NCBI RefSeq assembly: GCF_022179225.1 | Contig: NZ_BPQL01000029.1 | Coordinates: 1 to 60,676, forward strand | Origin: Methylobacterium goesingense | GTDB taxonomy: Bacteria > Pseudomonadota > Alphaproteobacteria > Rhizobiales > Beijerinckiaceae | DNA: 60,676 nucleotides | Direction: 5' to 3' | Shown here: positions 15,436-23,877 of the stretch, one piece after another | Position numbering within the stretch: the first letter of the stretch is position 1 | How the letters are laid out: each line of letters begins with the position of its first letter | Notes under the pieces: generated by a model | Seen by the model: only the letters and a program-made list of their open reading frames with translations | The model's database searches: none | Told to the model about the DNA's origin: nothing | Program-made: the position numbers and the translations under genes

Positions 15436-15888
15436 ATGAACATCCCCTCTGCTCCTATCCGGGGCGTCACCACCATCCTCCTCCAGGATGGCAGCGAGAT
15501 CACCCTCGATGCCATTGAGACCAGCGCTCATGGGCAAGCCATCCTGGCCGAGATCGACGAGGCGATCTTGGCCATCGAGGGGCAGTTCGCCTTCGGGCGA
15601 GAGACAGACGATCCGTCCTGGCGCACCCGTGCCGAGATTGCGCTGAAGCGGAAGCGCCGCAGCCGTCCGCTCCTCCAGGAACGCATCGGGGTTCTGCGCC
15701 GTGCCGAGCGTTCGTTGGCGCTCGGTGCGAGCCAGGCCGCCGTGTCCTCGAAGGTCGACGCCAAGCGGCAGGCCTTCGTCCACGCCGCCTACGAACTCCT
15801 CGGTCACGAGGCGTGCACGGAGGTGTGGGCCCGGGCTCAACAGAAGCAGCCGGGGCTGTTCGCGGATGGGAGAGGACCGGACGCATGA
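15436..15888 (+). CDS. Hypothetical basic phage protein
   Basis: A 150-residue protein. The N-terminal third is strand-rich (GVTTILLQDGSEITLDAIE) and the rest is a long basic helix (RAEIALKRKRRSRPLLQERI). It starts five bases after the previous stop. It could bind nucleic acid. Function unknown. Confidence 0.65.
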   Translation: MNIPSAPIRGVTTILLQDGSEITLDAIETSAHGQAILAEIDEAILAIEGQFAFGRETDDPSWRTRAEIALKRKRRSRPLLQERIGVLRRAERSLALGASQAAVSSKVDAKRQAFVHAAYELLGHEACTEVWARAQQKQPGLFADGRGPDA

Positions 15889-16151
15889 GCACGCTCAGCA
15901 TCCTCCCGTACACGGACGCCACCGGCCGGACGTGGTTCGTCGAGAAGCTCGACCGGCTCCTCGAAGACCCCGCTGTGAGACGTAAGGCCGAGGAAACCCT
16001 TCGCGCCAGCACCAACAGGGCCGGGAGGTTCAATCCCGGCGCCGCCTTCACCAAGGCGTGCCGCCACTACAAGCGCGACGAGTGCGGTGCCCTCCTGCAC
16101 ATGCTGGTCGTCCGACTGAGAGACCGGGGGGATGAGGATGAGCACGCCTGA
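15885..16151 (+). CDS. Hypothetical small phage protein
   Basis: An 88-residue protein whose ATG overlaps the previous stop (ATGA). It begins STLSILPYTDATGRTWFVEK and has a basic middle with HYKRDECGALLHML. No known motif. Coupled translation shows it belongs to the early operon. Confidence 0.6.
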   Translation: MSTLSILPYTDATGRTWFVEKLDRLLEDPAVRRKAEETLRASTNRAGRFNPGAAFTKACRHYKRDECGALLHMLVVRLRDRGDEDEHA

Positions 16152-16881
16152 TCCGATCTTCGCCGTGCTCGATCGCGTCAACACGGCGGAGCAGGAGCAC
16201 GTCACGGCGTGCTCCAACCTCGACGAGAGTGACGAGACGGCCATGCGCCGCTGCAACGCCGACTGCGATCAGGCAGCCGCCGTCCGGCGCGACCTGACGC
16301 AGATCGTGCCGGCGACGATGGGCGGGCTACAGGCCCTCGCCGCCCACTACTGCCGCTGGGGGGAGGCAGGAGCGGAGGAGAGTTTCCTCCACATCGTGCG
16401 ATCGCTGGAGGGGTGTGATTCCGAATGGCCGTTAAGGCGTTTGGATCAGGTGGAAAGCCAATCGTTTCAAGCACATGGCTCCGTGAGTCGGATAACGGCT
16501 TTCGAGCCTCCGTGCGCGGGGAACGTGAGGGTCCCGACCCCACTCGAACTCGGCTCGGCTTGGTCACGCCTCCCTCCCACAGCGCGCGATCAGATCGGTC
16601 TCGTCGTGCTGGATATGATTCTCCAGGAGTTCATCCACGGCGACGCCTGCGTGGTCGGCGGGCAGCCCGAGGATCGGCCGTTCCCCGACGACACAGAGGA
16701 ACACGAGCAGATCCGTGGAGCGGCATGGTCAGCCTCGAACCGACGCCTCAACGAACTCACCCCGCTGATCCACGACCTCTTCCCGGACCTGTTCGGCCAG
16801 CCGGGAGAGAACCCGATGTGGTGCGCGAATCCGGGCCCCGGACCCGCGAGGGTGGAACGAAGCGAGGTGCGTTGTGCCTAG
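16138..16881 (+). CDS. Hypothetical phage protein
   Basis: A 247-residue protein overlapping the end of the previous gene by 14 bp. The N-terminal 60 residues are helical with several Cys (VTACSNLDE, MRRCNADCDQAAAV). The C-terminal part is rich in acidic residues and Trp. Two ATGs occur at 16132 and 16138, and the second sits at a better distance from the G-rich ribosome site. Function unknown. Confidence 0.6.
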   Translation: MSTPDPIFAVLDRVNTAEQEHVTACSNLDESDETAMRRCNADCDQAAAVRRDLTQIVPATMGGLQALAAHYCRWGEAGAEESFLHIVRSLEGCDSEWPLRRLDQVESQSFQAHGSVSRITAFEPPCAGNVRVPTPLELGSAWSRLPPTARDQIGLVVLDMILQEFIHGDACVVGGQPEDRPFPDDTEEHEQIRGAAWSASNRRLNELTPLIHDLFPDLFGQPGENPMWCANPGPGPARVERSEVRCA

Positions 16882-17014
16882 CGCAAAACTCCTCCAGGCG
16901 CCGGACAATCGCTTTCGTGTCGAGCCCCGTGACGCTTGCGTGGATGACGCCTCCTCGCATGCCGGCGGTCTCCGCTCACTCCATAGCATCACCGAGAGCC
17001 ATAGGAGCAGGACG

Positions 17015-17215
17015 ATGCAGCAGGCCGATCCGACGCGCTTCGTCGTTCGATTCCCTGAGGTGGCGAGGGAGCTCGGGGTGTCGGCGACGACCCTTCGCCA
17101 GATGTGCCGGAAGGGGAAGGGGCCGCCCCTGCTACAGCTGAGCGAGCGGTGCTTCGGCGTTCGCCGCGGCGAGCTCGATGCCTGGATCGAGACCCGCAAG
17201 GTGGCGAGCCCATAG
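17015..17215 (+). CDS. AlpA-like excisionase/HTH protein
   Basis: A 66-residue protein with a MerR/AlpA-type fold: RFPEVARELGVSATTLRQMC, then KGPPLLQLSERCFGVRRGEL and DAWIETRK. Such proteins bend att DNA and direct excision by the neighbouring integrase, or activate its transcription. The ATG at 17015 has an AGGAG site. Its 3' end overlaps the 3' end of the convergent integrase gene by 84 bp. Confidence 0.85.
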   Translation: MQQADPTRFVVRFPEVARELGVSATTLRQMCRKGKGPPLLQLSERCFGVRRGELDAWIETRKVASP

Positions 17216-18334
17216 GTCGAGAGCGGCCCGCTTCTCCGGGTTGTAGAGGGCATAATTGTAGACGCCGGCGACGCCGGCCTTCGTCCCTGAGATGTGGTTC
17301 AGCACGGCCTCGACCACATGAGGCAGCACCCCGAGGTCGCCCATCCCCGTGGCGGCCGTCCGACGCAGATCGTGCAGCCGCCAGTCCTTCACCCCGGATG
17401 CCCGGTCGAGCGCGGCCTTCGCCCGGGTGAAGCCCTGGAATCCGCCAGCGCCGCTGCCGAACACCAGACCCCGTCCTTCGATCCGCGGCGCGCCGGCCAG
17501 GATCGCGAGCGCCGGCCGGGACAGGGGCACATCGTGCGACAACCCGTTCTTCGTCCGCTCGCGCGGCAGGCTCCAGAGCCCGGTGGCGAGATCAAGTTCG
17601 GCCCACGGCATGTCGGCCACCTCGTCACGGCGCTGGGCGGTGAGCAGGAGTAGGCGCACGATCCGCCCGAAGTCGCCGACGGGGAGGGCGCCCAGGATGG
17701 CCTTGATCTCCTCCGGCTTGAGCACGCGCTGCCGGCTCTCCTCCCGGTGCGGCTTGCGGGTGCCGACGACCGGGTTCGACTCGGCCACCCCCTCCGCAAT
17801 CAGCCAGGCGTAGAACGATGAGAGCGTGGTGCGCGCGCGGTTCGCTGCGTGTGGCCCCGAAGTCTTGACGATCTCGTTCAGCCGGGCCGACACTTGGGCG
17901 CGGGTGACGCCATCGACGGGGGTGCGGTGCAGCGGCGTCCAGATCTTCTGCATGTAGTAGGTCGATTCGCCGTGGCCCTTGGCGCGCACGCGGGGCCGGT
18001 GCGCATCAAGATAGGACTCGATTTTCAGCCCCACCGTGATGGCGGCACGCTTTCTCTCAGCCTCGCGCTCGGCGCTGGGGTCGCCTCCCAAGCGGACCCG
18101 GGCCAAGCGCTCAGATGCGGCGCGGCGCGCGTCGGCCGCGGGCAGCAGCCCGACCTTGCCCAGCGTCTCCCGCTTGGTCTGCCCGAGCGCATTGCGGTAC
18201 TGCACGACCCACACCCGCGAGCCGCCCGCGTTGGCCCGGACCCCGAACCCGGCCAGATCGTCGTCGAACACGATGACGTAGGCCTTGCCCTCGGGTACTT
18301 TCAGGGCAGCCGCCGATTGGTTCGTCAGGCGCAT
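17132..18334 (-). CDS. int: Tyrosine-recombinase integrase (P4-type, DUF4102 N-terminus)
   Basis: A 400-residue site-specific recombinase that integrates and excises the prophage. The N-terminal DUF4102 arm-binding domain covers about 1-90 and the core-binding SAM-like domain about 100-190. The catalytic residues are visible: Arg at about 235 (TAQRRDEV), Lys near 262 (RTKNG), H321-x-x-R324 (HDLRR), His 347 (LNH) and Tyr about 359 (GVYNY). It is complete. It lies about 160 bp from the tRNA-Val fragment that forms the attachment site, the usual place for such integrases. Confidence 0.95.
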   Translation of the reverse strand: MRLTNQSAAALKVPEGKAYVIVFDDDLAGFGVRANAGGSRVWVVQYRNALGQTKRETLGKVGLLPAADARRAASERLARVRLGGDPSAEREAERKRAAITVGLKIESYLDAHRPRVRAKGHGESTYYMQKIWTPLHRTPVDGVTRAQVSARLNEIVKTSGPHAANRARTTLSSFYAWLIAEGVAESNPVVGTRKPHREESRQRVLKPEEIKAILGALPVGDFGRIVRLLLLTAQRRDEVADMPWAELDLATGLWSLPRERTKNGLSHDVPLSRPALAILAGAPRIEGRGLVFGSGAGGFQGFTRAKAALDRASGVKDWRLHDLRRTAATGMGDLGVLPHVVEAVLNHISGTKAGVAGVYNYALYNPEKRAALDLWARHLAGLDPGIELAAANAEAPLAQL

Positions 18335-18496
18335 GGGCCAGTAAGCGTCCGGTAAGCAGGTAGTAAGCAGATGGAGCGCCCGCCACGGCGCGCCGTGCGC
18401 ATGACGGAGATGGTATCTGCGAAATTGCTCGCGTTCTCAAGGGACTTGCGCCGCTGGTAAGCGCGGGATAGTGGTCTTCCTCCCCGGGGCATCTGT

Positions 18497-18541
18497 TTTA
18501 CACGGAGAGGGTCGGCGGTTCGAGCCCGTCACCGCCCACCA
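18497..18541 (+). repeat. Attachment site: 3' half of tRNA-Val(UAC)
   Basis: From the anticodon loop TTTACAC (18497-18503, anticodon TAC) the sequence continues as a tRNA: 3' anticodon stem GGAGA, T-arm GGCGGTTCGAGCCCGTC, acceptor ACCGCCC, discriminator A and CCA. The sequence 5' of the loop cannot form the matching anticodon stem, D-arm or acceptor (GGGCGGT is absent). It is therefore only a 45-bp core duplicate made by integration into the tRNA gene. The intact tRNA should lie at the other prophage end. Confidence 0.85.
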
Positions 18542-18606
18542 CGTTTCGAAGTAAGCATCGGCACTGCTGACTGCCCACTCCGATACGTCAACTAATAGTA
18601 GGCGCC

Positions 18607-18717
18607 GTGCCCCGTTGGTTTTTTCTAGTCGTTTCGGCTTTTCTCGCTTTGGGCGTCGTCGGTAGCACCCTGATCATTTTGCGTTCGCCGACTCCGGTTG
18701 TGCAGCGGTCGGACTGA
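18607..18717 (+). CDS. Possible 36-residue single-span membrane protein
   Basis: A short GTG-initiated frame with one strongly hydrophobic helix (WFFLVVSAFLALGVVGSTLI) and a short polar tail. No strong ribosome site is visible. It may be a genuine small membrane protein or chance. It lies just outside the prophage. Confidence 0.35.
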   Translation: MPRWFFLVVSAFLALGVVGSTLIILRSPTPVVQRSD

Positions 18718-18963
18718 TGTCGTGGATGCGCGTAGGATTGCTTTCGCGCATCGGGGAGCAAACTTCCGACACCTGGAGCGACGCTTCCTTGACCATGGCT
18801 TGGAGCTCCGCTTTCAAGGCCCGAGTGTGAAGATCTGAACCTCTAGATATCAAGATCAACTAGTGCCGATCATCGGAATGGGCAGTACGTACGTTCAAGC
18901 AGGTAATGATATTCAGCGAAGGTCTTCGCAGATAATCGCCAGAATTCACCGGAGATTTCGGTT

Positions 18964-19770
18964 ATGGGTGCCCTGAAATACATGCTTCGGTTGGTTTCGC
19001 AAAATCTTGGTCCGGTTTCGTTGGCTTTGCATCAGGCGGCAAATTTATACACCAAGAGCTACACGAACGTGAATCACGACATGAGGACAAACGGTGAGTT
19101 CTACCTTCTGGACAAGTTGGCGCGCTTCGACGTAAAGACAATTTTCGATGTCGGCGCCAATAAGGGCGAGTATACAAATGCTTGCCTGACCAAATTTCTA
19201 AAGGCACGAGTGCATGCCTTTGAAATCGTCCCTGAGACGCATGCCAAGTTCATAAGCAACGTGAGGTCTGACAGGGTTATTATCAATAATTTTGGTCTCG
19301 CCGATCGATCTGGCACTATTGAGATAAACTATAATCCGAAGAAGGACGGTCTTTCTTCCCTCATAGAGGGTACTGACATTAACAAGGGACACTGGACTAC
19401 CCGGCGCGTGGAAATCCGGTGCGGCGATGAGTATTGCCGAGCAAACGATATCAAGTCGATCGATTTTCTCAAGATGGATGTGGAGGGTGCTGAAAATCTA
19501 GTTCTGCTCGGATTTTTTGAAATGTTGCGTGGCAATAAAGTATCTATTATTCAATTTGAGTTCGGTATGATAAATATATACAGTAAATTTTTACTAATAG
19601 ATTTCTGGAAAATATTGGAGGGACATGGATTTCGTCTTGGGCCTGTAATGCCAAAGGGTGTCGACTTCATGGGGTACAACCCGCGGAACGAAAACTTTCA
19701 GGGGCCTCCGAATTATGTGGCGGTACATTCATCGAGGCCTGATCTGATCGATGCCGTCAGACTGAAGTGA
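18964..19770 (+). CDS. FkbM-family SAM-dependent methyltransferase
   Basis: A 268-residue protein. The SAM site is IFDVGANKGEYT (about 60-71), followed by AFEIVPETHAKF and a later FLKMDVEGAENLVLLG, which are the FkbM hallmarks. Members methylate sugars or other hydroxyls in polysaccharides and secondary metabolites. Codon use is clearly more AT-rich than in the neighbours, so it was probably acquired. It stands alone next to the prophage attachment site. The acceptor substrate cannot be predicted. Confidence 0.9.
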   Translation: MGALKYMLRLVSQNLGPVSLALHQAANLYTKSYTNVNHDMRTNGEFYLLDKLARFDVKTIFDVGANKGEYTNACLTKFLKARVHAFEIVPETHAKFISNVRSDRVIINNFGLADRSGTIEINYNPKKDGLSSLIEGTDINKGHWTTRRVEIRCGDEYCRANDIKSIDFLKMDVEGAENLVLLGFFEMLRGNKVSIIQFEFGMINIYSKFLLIDFWKILEGHGFRLGPVMPKGVDFMGYNPRNENFQGPPNYVAVHSSRPDLIDAVRLK

Positions 19771-20746
19771 GTCTCGTCGGGGCTGGCGTGAGAACGTTGT
19801 CAGCCTGAATGAAACATAGGGGAGCGAGACCTCTCCTCATGCGTCCATGGTCCGACTGCCTTCAGCGGCGAAACCTCTACCCCAGCCGGACCCGGGCTGG
19901 CGAAAGGATGCGGGTGGTAAACATTCTCAGCCGGGCGCGAGAGCTCCGTTAATACTCCGGATGCGGCGGTACGAAAGTGACCGCGATGCGTTTCCTCCTG
20001 CCTTCGAGTTTGAGAAATCTGCATCGGTGCCGGTCGCACTTAGCGATTTTACATGAGTCGGACGCTCACGGGTGGTGTTCCTCCTAATGTTCAATGACGT
20101 AATCGCCTCGGTCCGTATGCCGCGAGCCGACTTCGGCTTCTGTGACCGTCGTCACAGGGATGGGGTTGGCAGGTAACAGGTCGCGAAGAGACGGCATCAG
20201 CAATTATATTTTAAAATTTGGGTAGTCGGAAAAGGCGAGAGAAGATTTTCGATGTCTCCAATCAGCTGCGGAAAATGGACTGGTCCCTCGATTTTCGTCG
20301 ATGCGGCTAGATTGCTGCTGTTTTCCTCGGCTCACCGGAGATCTGATCGGACTTCTGTCGTCTTGCACCGTTTCAGGTTGGCGCGGCGGCCGATGACTTT
20401 CGGTCGATTCCTTTGAGGTACGGGATCAATCGGTGACCGAGTTGATCGCTTGTGACGCCGACGCGGTTCAAAGCGGATGGGTCAGTGATTCCAAGAAAAA
20501 CCCGCCACAGCTTTTGCCGGGCGGGTGAGAAAGATCCTGATCCCTCGGGGATAAGGATTGTGTAGCGGGTGCCCCTGCGCATGCATCCCGCATCTGGGGG
20601 ATAGCTCGGCAAATCACGCTGCTGGATCCAGGCGTCCGAGCATGTCTTTGGCGCTCTTGCCACGCGGGCGAGAGCGCCTCACACCACCCCGCTCCGGGCT
20701 GCCCGCCCTGGCCCTCGGGGCAAACCCGCGCTAGAGCGAGGTCGCC
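19771..20746. other. 976-bp gap upstream of aroC
   Basis: No convincing protein gene. An AT-rich stretch lies near 20190-20230. Positions 20500-20506 and 20520-20526 form a GC-rich stem which, read on the minus strand, is followed by TTTTTCTTGG (see separate terminator). This implies a leftward transcript starting near aroC. Confidence 0.5.
20490..20526 (-). terminator. Leftward intrinsic terminator in the gap before aroC
   Basis: The minus strand reads ACCCGCC, a 13-nt loop, GGCGGGT, then TTTTTCTT. This is a classical terminator, but no annotated leftward gene precedes it. It may end a small RNA, or a short ORF (20614-20682, 22 codons), divergent from aroC. Confidence 0.55.
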
Positions 20747-21850
20747 ATGTCGCACAATACATTCGGACATCTGTTTCGCGTCACCACTTTCGGCGAGAGC
20801 CACGGGGTCGCCCTCGGCTGCATCGTCGATGGCTGCCCGCCCGGGTTGGCCCTCTCGGCTGAGAACATCCAAGCGGAACTGGACCGGCGCAAACCCGGCC
20901 AGTCGCGCTTCACCACCCAGCGGCGGGAGCCCGACCAGGTCCGCATTCTCTCCGGGGTCTTCGCCGACGACCGGACCGGCGGCGTCCAGCTGACGACCGG
21001 CACGCCGATCGCCTTGGAGATCGAGAACACCGATCAACGCTCAAAGGATTATTCAGAAATCCGCGACAGCTACCGGCCGGGCCATGCCGACTACGCCTAC
21101 GATGCCAAGTACGGCATCCGCGACTATCGCGGTGGCGGCCGCTCCTCGGCCCGTGAGACCGCCGCCCGTGTCGCCGCCGGCGCGGTCGCGCGCAGGGTGC
21201 TGCCCGCCGGCGTCACCGTCCGAGCTGCCCTTGTGCAGATGGGGCCGCATGCCATCGACCGGTCACGCTGGGACTGGGAGGCGGTCAACGCCAACCCGTT
21301 CTTCTGCCCGGATCCAGAGGCCGCGCGCCTCTACGAGGATTATCTCGATGGCATTCGAAAGGATGGCTCGTCGGTGGGCGCGGTGATCGAGGTCGTGGCC
21401 GAGGGCGTGCCTCCAGGCCTCGGCGCACCGATCTATGGCAAGCTCGACGCGGATCTCGCAGCGGCGATGATGTCAATCAACGCCGTGAAGGGCGTCGAGA
21501 TCGGCGACGGTTTCGCATCGGCCGCGCTGCGGGGCGAGGAAAACGCCGACGAGATGCGCTCGGGCAATGGAGGCGCTCCGATCTTCCTGGCCAACCACGC
21601 AGGTGGCGTACTCGGCGGCATCTCCACAGGCCAGCCGGTCATCTGCCGCTTCGCTGTGAAGCCGACCTCGTCGATCTTGACCCCCCGCATGAGTGTCACG
21701 CGAGACAACCGGGACGTCGACCTTATCACCAAGGGGCGCCACGACCCCTGCGTCGGCATCCGCGCCGTGCCGGTGGCCGAGGCCATGATGGCGTGCGTCC
21801 TCGCCGATCACTATCTGCGCCATCGAGGGCAGACCGGCGCCCGCGTTTGA
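20747..21850 (+). CDS. aroC: Chorismate synthase
   Basis: Catalyses the last shikimate-pathway step, 5-enolpyruvylshikimate-3-phosphate to chorismate, with reduced FMN. The 367-residue protein has the family's usual length. The signatures are all present: an N-terminal TFGESHG (about 15-21), central [19 protein letters not shown] and a C-terminal [17 protein letters not shown]. It is cytoplasmic and housekeeping. It is followed 51 bp later by ribB on the same strand, so the two may share a transcript. Confidence 0.98.
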   Translation: MSHNTFGHLFRVTTFGESHGVALGCIVDGCPPGLALSAENIQAELDRRKPGQSRFTTQRREPDQVRILSGVFADDRTGGVQLTTGTPIALEIENTDQRSKDYSEIRDSYRPGHADYAYDAKYGIRDYRGGGRSSARETAARVAAGAVARRVLPAGVTVRAALVQMGPHAIDRSRWDWEAVNANPFFCPDPEAARLYEDYLDGIRKDGSSVGAVIEVVAEGVPPGLGAPIYGKLDADLAAAMMSINAVKGVEIGDGFASAALRGEENADEMRSGNGGAPIFLANHAGGVLGGISTGQPVICRFAVKPTSSILTPRMSVTRDNRDVDLITKGRHDPCVGIRAVPVAEAMMACVLADHYLRHRGQTGARV

Positions 21851-21901
21851 TCCCGCCTGCGCCCGCCGCCGACCCGATTCGCGAACGTTGAGAGACAGCC
21901 C

Positions 21902-22978
21902 GTGCCCCACACCCACGTCACGCAAGCCATTGAGGCCTATGCCCGCGGCGAGATTGTCGTTGTCACCGATGACGACGACCGCGAGAATGAGGGCGACCTT
22001 GTCGTCGCAGCCTCCCTCTGCACACCGGAGAAGATGGCCTTCATCATCCGCAATACCTGCGGCATCGTCTGCGCGCCCCTGACCCGTGCCGAGGCGCGGC
22101 GCCTGCGCCTTGATCCCATGGTGGCATCGAACGACGCACCCCTCGGCACCGCCTTCACGGTCACGGTGGACGTCAAGCACGGGCTCACCACCGGCATCTC
22201 GGCCGAGCAACGTTGCAACACCGTGCGGGCGCTCGCCAATGGTAACATGGGCGAGGACGATTTCGTGCGCCCTGGCCACGTCTTCCCCCTCATCGCCAAG
22301 GACGGCGGTGTTCTCATGCGCTCGGGCCACACCGAGGCGGCGGTGGATCTCTGCAAGCTCGCGGGCCTGCCTCCCGTGGGCGTGATCTGCGAACTCGCCA
22401 ACGACGACGGCACAGTGATGAAGGGGCCGCAGATCACGGCCTTCGCCGAGGAGCACAATCTCAAGCGCGTCTCGGTGGCGGACCTCATCGCCTTCCGGCA
22501 GGCCCGTGAGACCTTGGTGGAGCGAGTCTGCACCTTCCCGGTTCGGACTGAGTTCGGCGAGATGACGGGCTACGCCTACACCACGCCTTTCGAGACCGTG
22601 CAGCAATTCGCCTTCGTCCACGGCCGCATCGGTGATGGGCGGGACGTGCTGGTGCGCCTGCACCGCTCCAATGTGGTGGCCGACGTCATCGAGGGCGGCC
22701 GTCAGATCGAGGCGGTGATGCGCCGGTTTGCGCAGGAAGGCCGTGGCGTCCTCGTCTACCTGCGTGACGGGACCGCGGGCGTGCCCGTGAAGCCCATCGC
22801 CGAGGAGGGCTCGGAGGCCCAGCGTGTCGCCCAATGGCGCGAGGTCGGGCTCGGCGCCCAGATCCTGCGCGACCTCGGCGTTTCCTCGATCCGTAACCTC
22901 GCGACGTCGTCGCGCGCCTATGTGGGGCTATCGGGCTTCGGCATCGAGTTCCTGGGCGACCAGCGTCTGGAGGGCTAA
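21902..22978 (+). CDS. ribB: 3,4-dihydroxy-2-butanone-4-phosphate synthase with degenerate GTP cyclohydrolase II domain
   Basis: Makes the four-carbon precursor of riboflavin from ribulose 5-phosphate. The N-terminal RibB domain (1-205) is intact, with DDDDRENEGDLVVAA, the RCNTVRAL turn and RSGHTEAAVDL. The C-terminal half (about 210-358) is homologous to RibA, but where the zinc-binding Cys motif should be it reads LVRLHRSNVVADVIEGG, with no cysteines. The RibA half is thus probably not a cyclohydrolase, and a separate RibA should exist elsewhere. This arrangement is known in alphaproteobacteria. Confidence 0.93.
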   Translation: MPHTHVTQAIEAYARGEIVVVTDDDDRENEGDLVVAASLCTPEKMAFIIRNTCGIVCAPLTRAEARRLRLDPMVASNDAPLGTAFTVTVDVKHGLTTGISAEQRCNTVRALANGNMGEDDFVRPGHVFPLIAKDGGVLMRSGHTEAAVDLCKLAGLPPVGVICELANDDGTVMKGPQITAFAEEHNLKRVSVADLIAFRQARETLVERVCTFPVRTEFGEMTGYAYTTPFETVQQFAFVHGRIGDGRDVLVRLHRSNVVADVIEGGRQIEAVMRRFAQEGRGVLVYLRDGTAGVPVKPIAEEGSEAQRVAQWREVGLGAQILRDLGVSSIRNLATSSRAYVGLSGFGIEFLGDQRLEG

Positions 22979-22980
22979 GT

Positions 22981-23877
22981 TCAGACCCGGCGCGGCATTC
23001 GGAAGGGTAGCATCAGGCGCACCAAGGGGTTGCTGAACCGAGTTAGCGAGAGGCTCTCGTGCACCGGCCGCACCGATTCTCCGCGCAGGGTCGCGGCGAG
23101 GTGCGAGCGCGCGTAAAATGGGGTGTCCTCGAAGGTTCTCAGGATTTCGGCTTGGCCGTCGTCGCTGCGCGTGTGGCGGGGCATTCGCCAGAAGCGGGTC
23201 GGGGGCAGGGCGGCGCGGCGCGGCGGCGTGATCTCGCGCGGGGTTCCGTCCGAAGCGAAGCAGAGCGTGAGGGCCTGGGCGGTCCCGTCCCGGCGGTGCA
23301 CATCGTAAAGGATCGCAGCCCCGTCCTGCAGGTCTGCCCGGCACCAGGTCCAGTCCGTGAAGGCGGCCTCCAGGGCGGTGTCGCCGTGGTTCGTGTCAAA
23401 GTAGGCCGTGCCGCGCCAGTTGATGCCGGGCTCGGACAGCGCCACCTCGACGGGCGAACTCGGTGCCATCGGCCACCAGCGGTGGCGGCCGTCCGCGTCG
23501 AGGCTATGAGGGCCCGGCGTGAAGCCGGGGGGCTTGAGCCGCACCGTGCCCCGAACCTGGTTGGGAATCGGCGCCGTCACCTCGTCGAGGCGGATCGTCA
23601 GGGTTGTCCCGTCCCAGTCGATGCCGCTTGGCCCAATTCGGATGTGGTCCGCCTCCCGGTCCAGGGCGGCACGCCCGCGCTCGGTCATGCAGAAGCGGTT
23701 GGCCCGTTCGCCGTACAGCACCACGTTGACGGCGCAATGGTTGAACGGATCGCGCGTCGGGTCCCAGGCATAGTAGGGAGAGAACACGCTGCCGATGAAG
23801 GCGATGATGGTCAGCCCCTGGCGTCCGTCCGCGCTCAGGGCGTCGACGTACCACCAGACGTAGCCGTCGCGATCCAC
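22981..23877 (-). CDS. crtC: Hydroxyneurosporene synthase (carotenoid 1,2-hydratase)
   Basis: Adds water across the terminal double bond of neurosporene or lycopene in spheroidene/spirilloxanthin synthesis. The 298-residue protein shows the CrtC core (YVWWYVDALS, LTIIAFIGSVFSPYYAW, HCAVNVVLYG, RGTAYFDTNHGD, WTWCRADL). The frame stays open upstream, but that stretch is out-of-frame crtD. The first plausible start is the GTG at 23877, eight residues before WYVDALS. This makes it overlap crtD by 43 bp, consistent with one leftward transcript. Confidence 0.93.
   Translation of the reverse strand: MDRDGYVWWYVDALSADGRQGLTIIAFIGSVFSPYYAWDPTRDPFNHCAVNVVLYGERANRFCMTERGRAALDREADHIRIGPSGIDWDGTTLTIRLDEVTAPIPNQVRGTVRLKPPGFTPGPHSLDADGRHRWWPMAPSSPVEVALSEPGINWRGTAYFDTNHGDTALEAAFTDWTWCRADLQDGAAILYDVHRRDGTAQALTLCFASDGTPREITPPRRAALPPTRFWRMPRHTRSDDGQAEILRTFEDTPFYARSHLAATLRGESVRPVHESLSLTRFSNPLVRLMLPFRMPRRV

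Larger units (their letters stand above)
1..18541. mobile_element. Integrated prophage, integrase-proximal part (left end outside window)
   Basis: The interval contains terminase subunits, a Toprim-helicase, a replication initiator, a CI/Cro-type switch, an excisionase and a tyrosine integrase, and it ends at a partial tRNA gene. Replication genes and terminase all run leftward, and a second early operon runs rightward from the repressor. Several genes on the opposite strand with lower G+C (2403-7200) look like moron insertions. Head, tail and lysis genes are not in the window and would lie left of position 1. The right boundary is set by the tRNA-Val 3' fragment. Whether the phage is functional cannot be judged from this part alone. 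Confidence 0.9.

Noticed and set aside
18460..18541. Complete tRNA-Val gene
   Set aside because: Only the anticodon loop to CCA is tRNA-like; the 5' acceptor, D-arm and 5' anticodon stem are absent.
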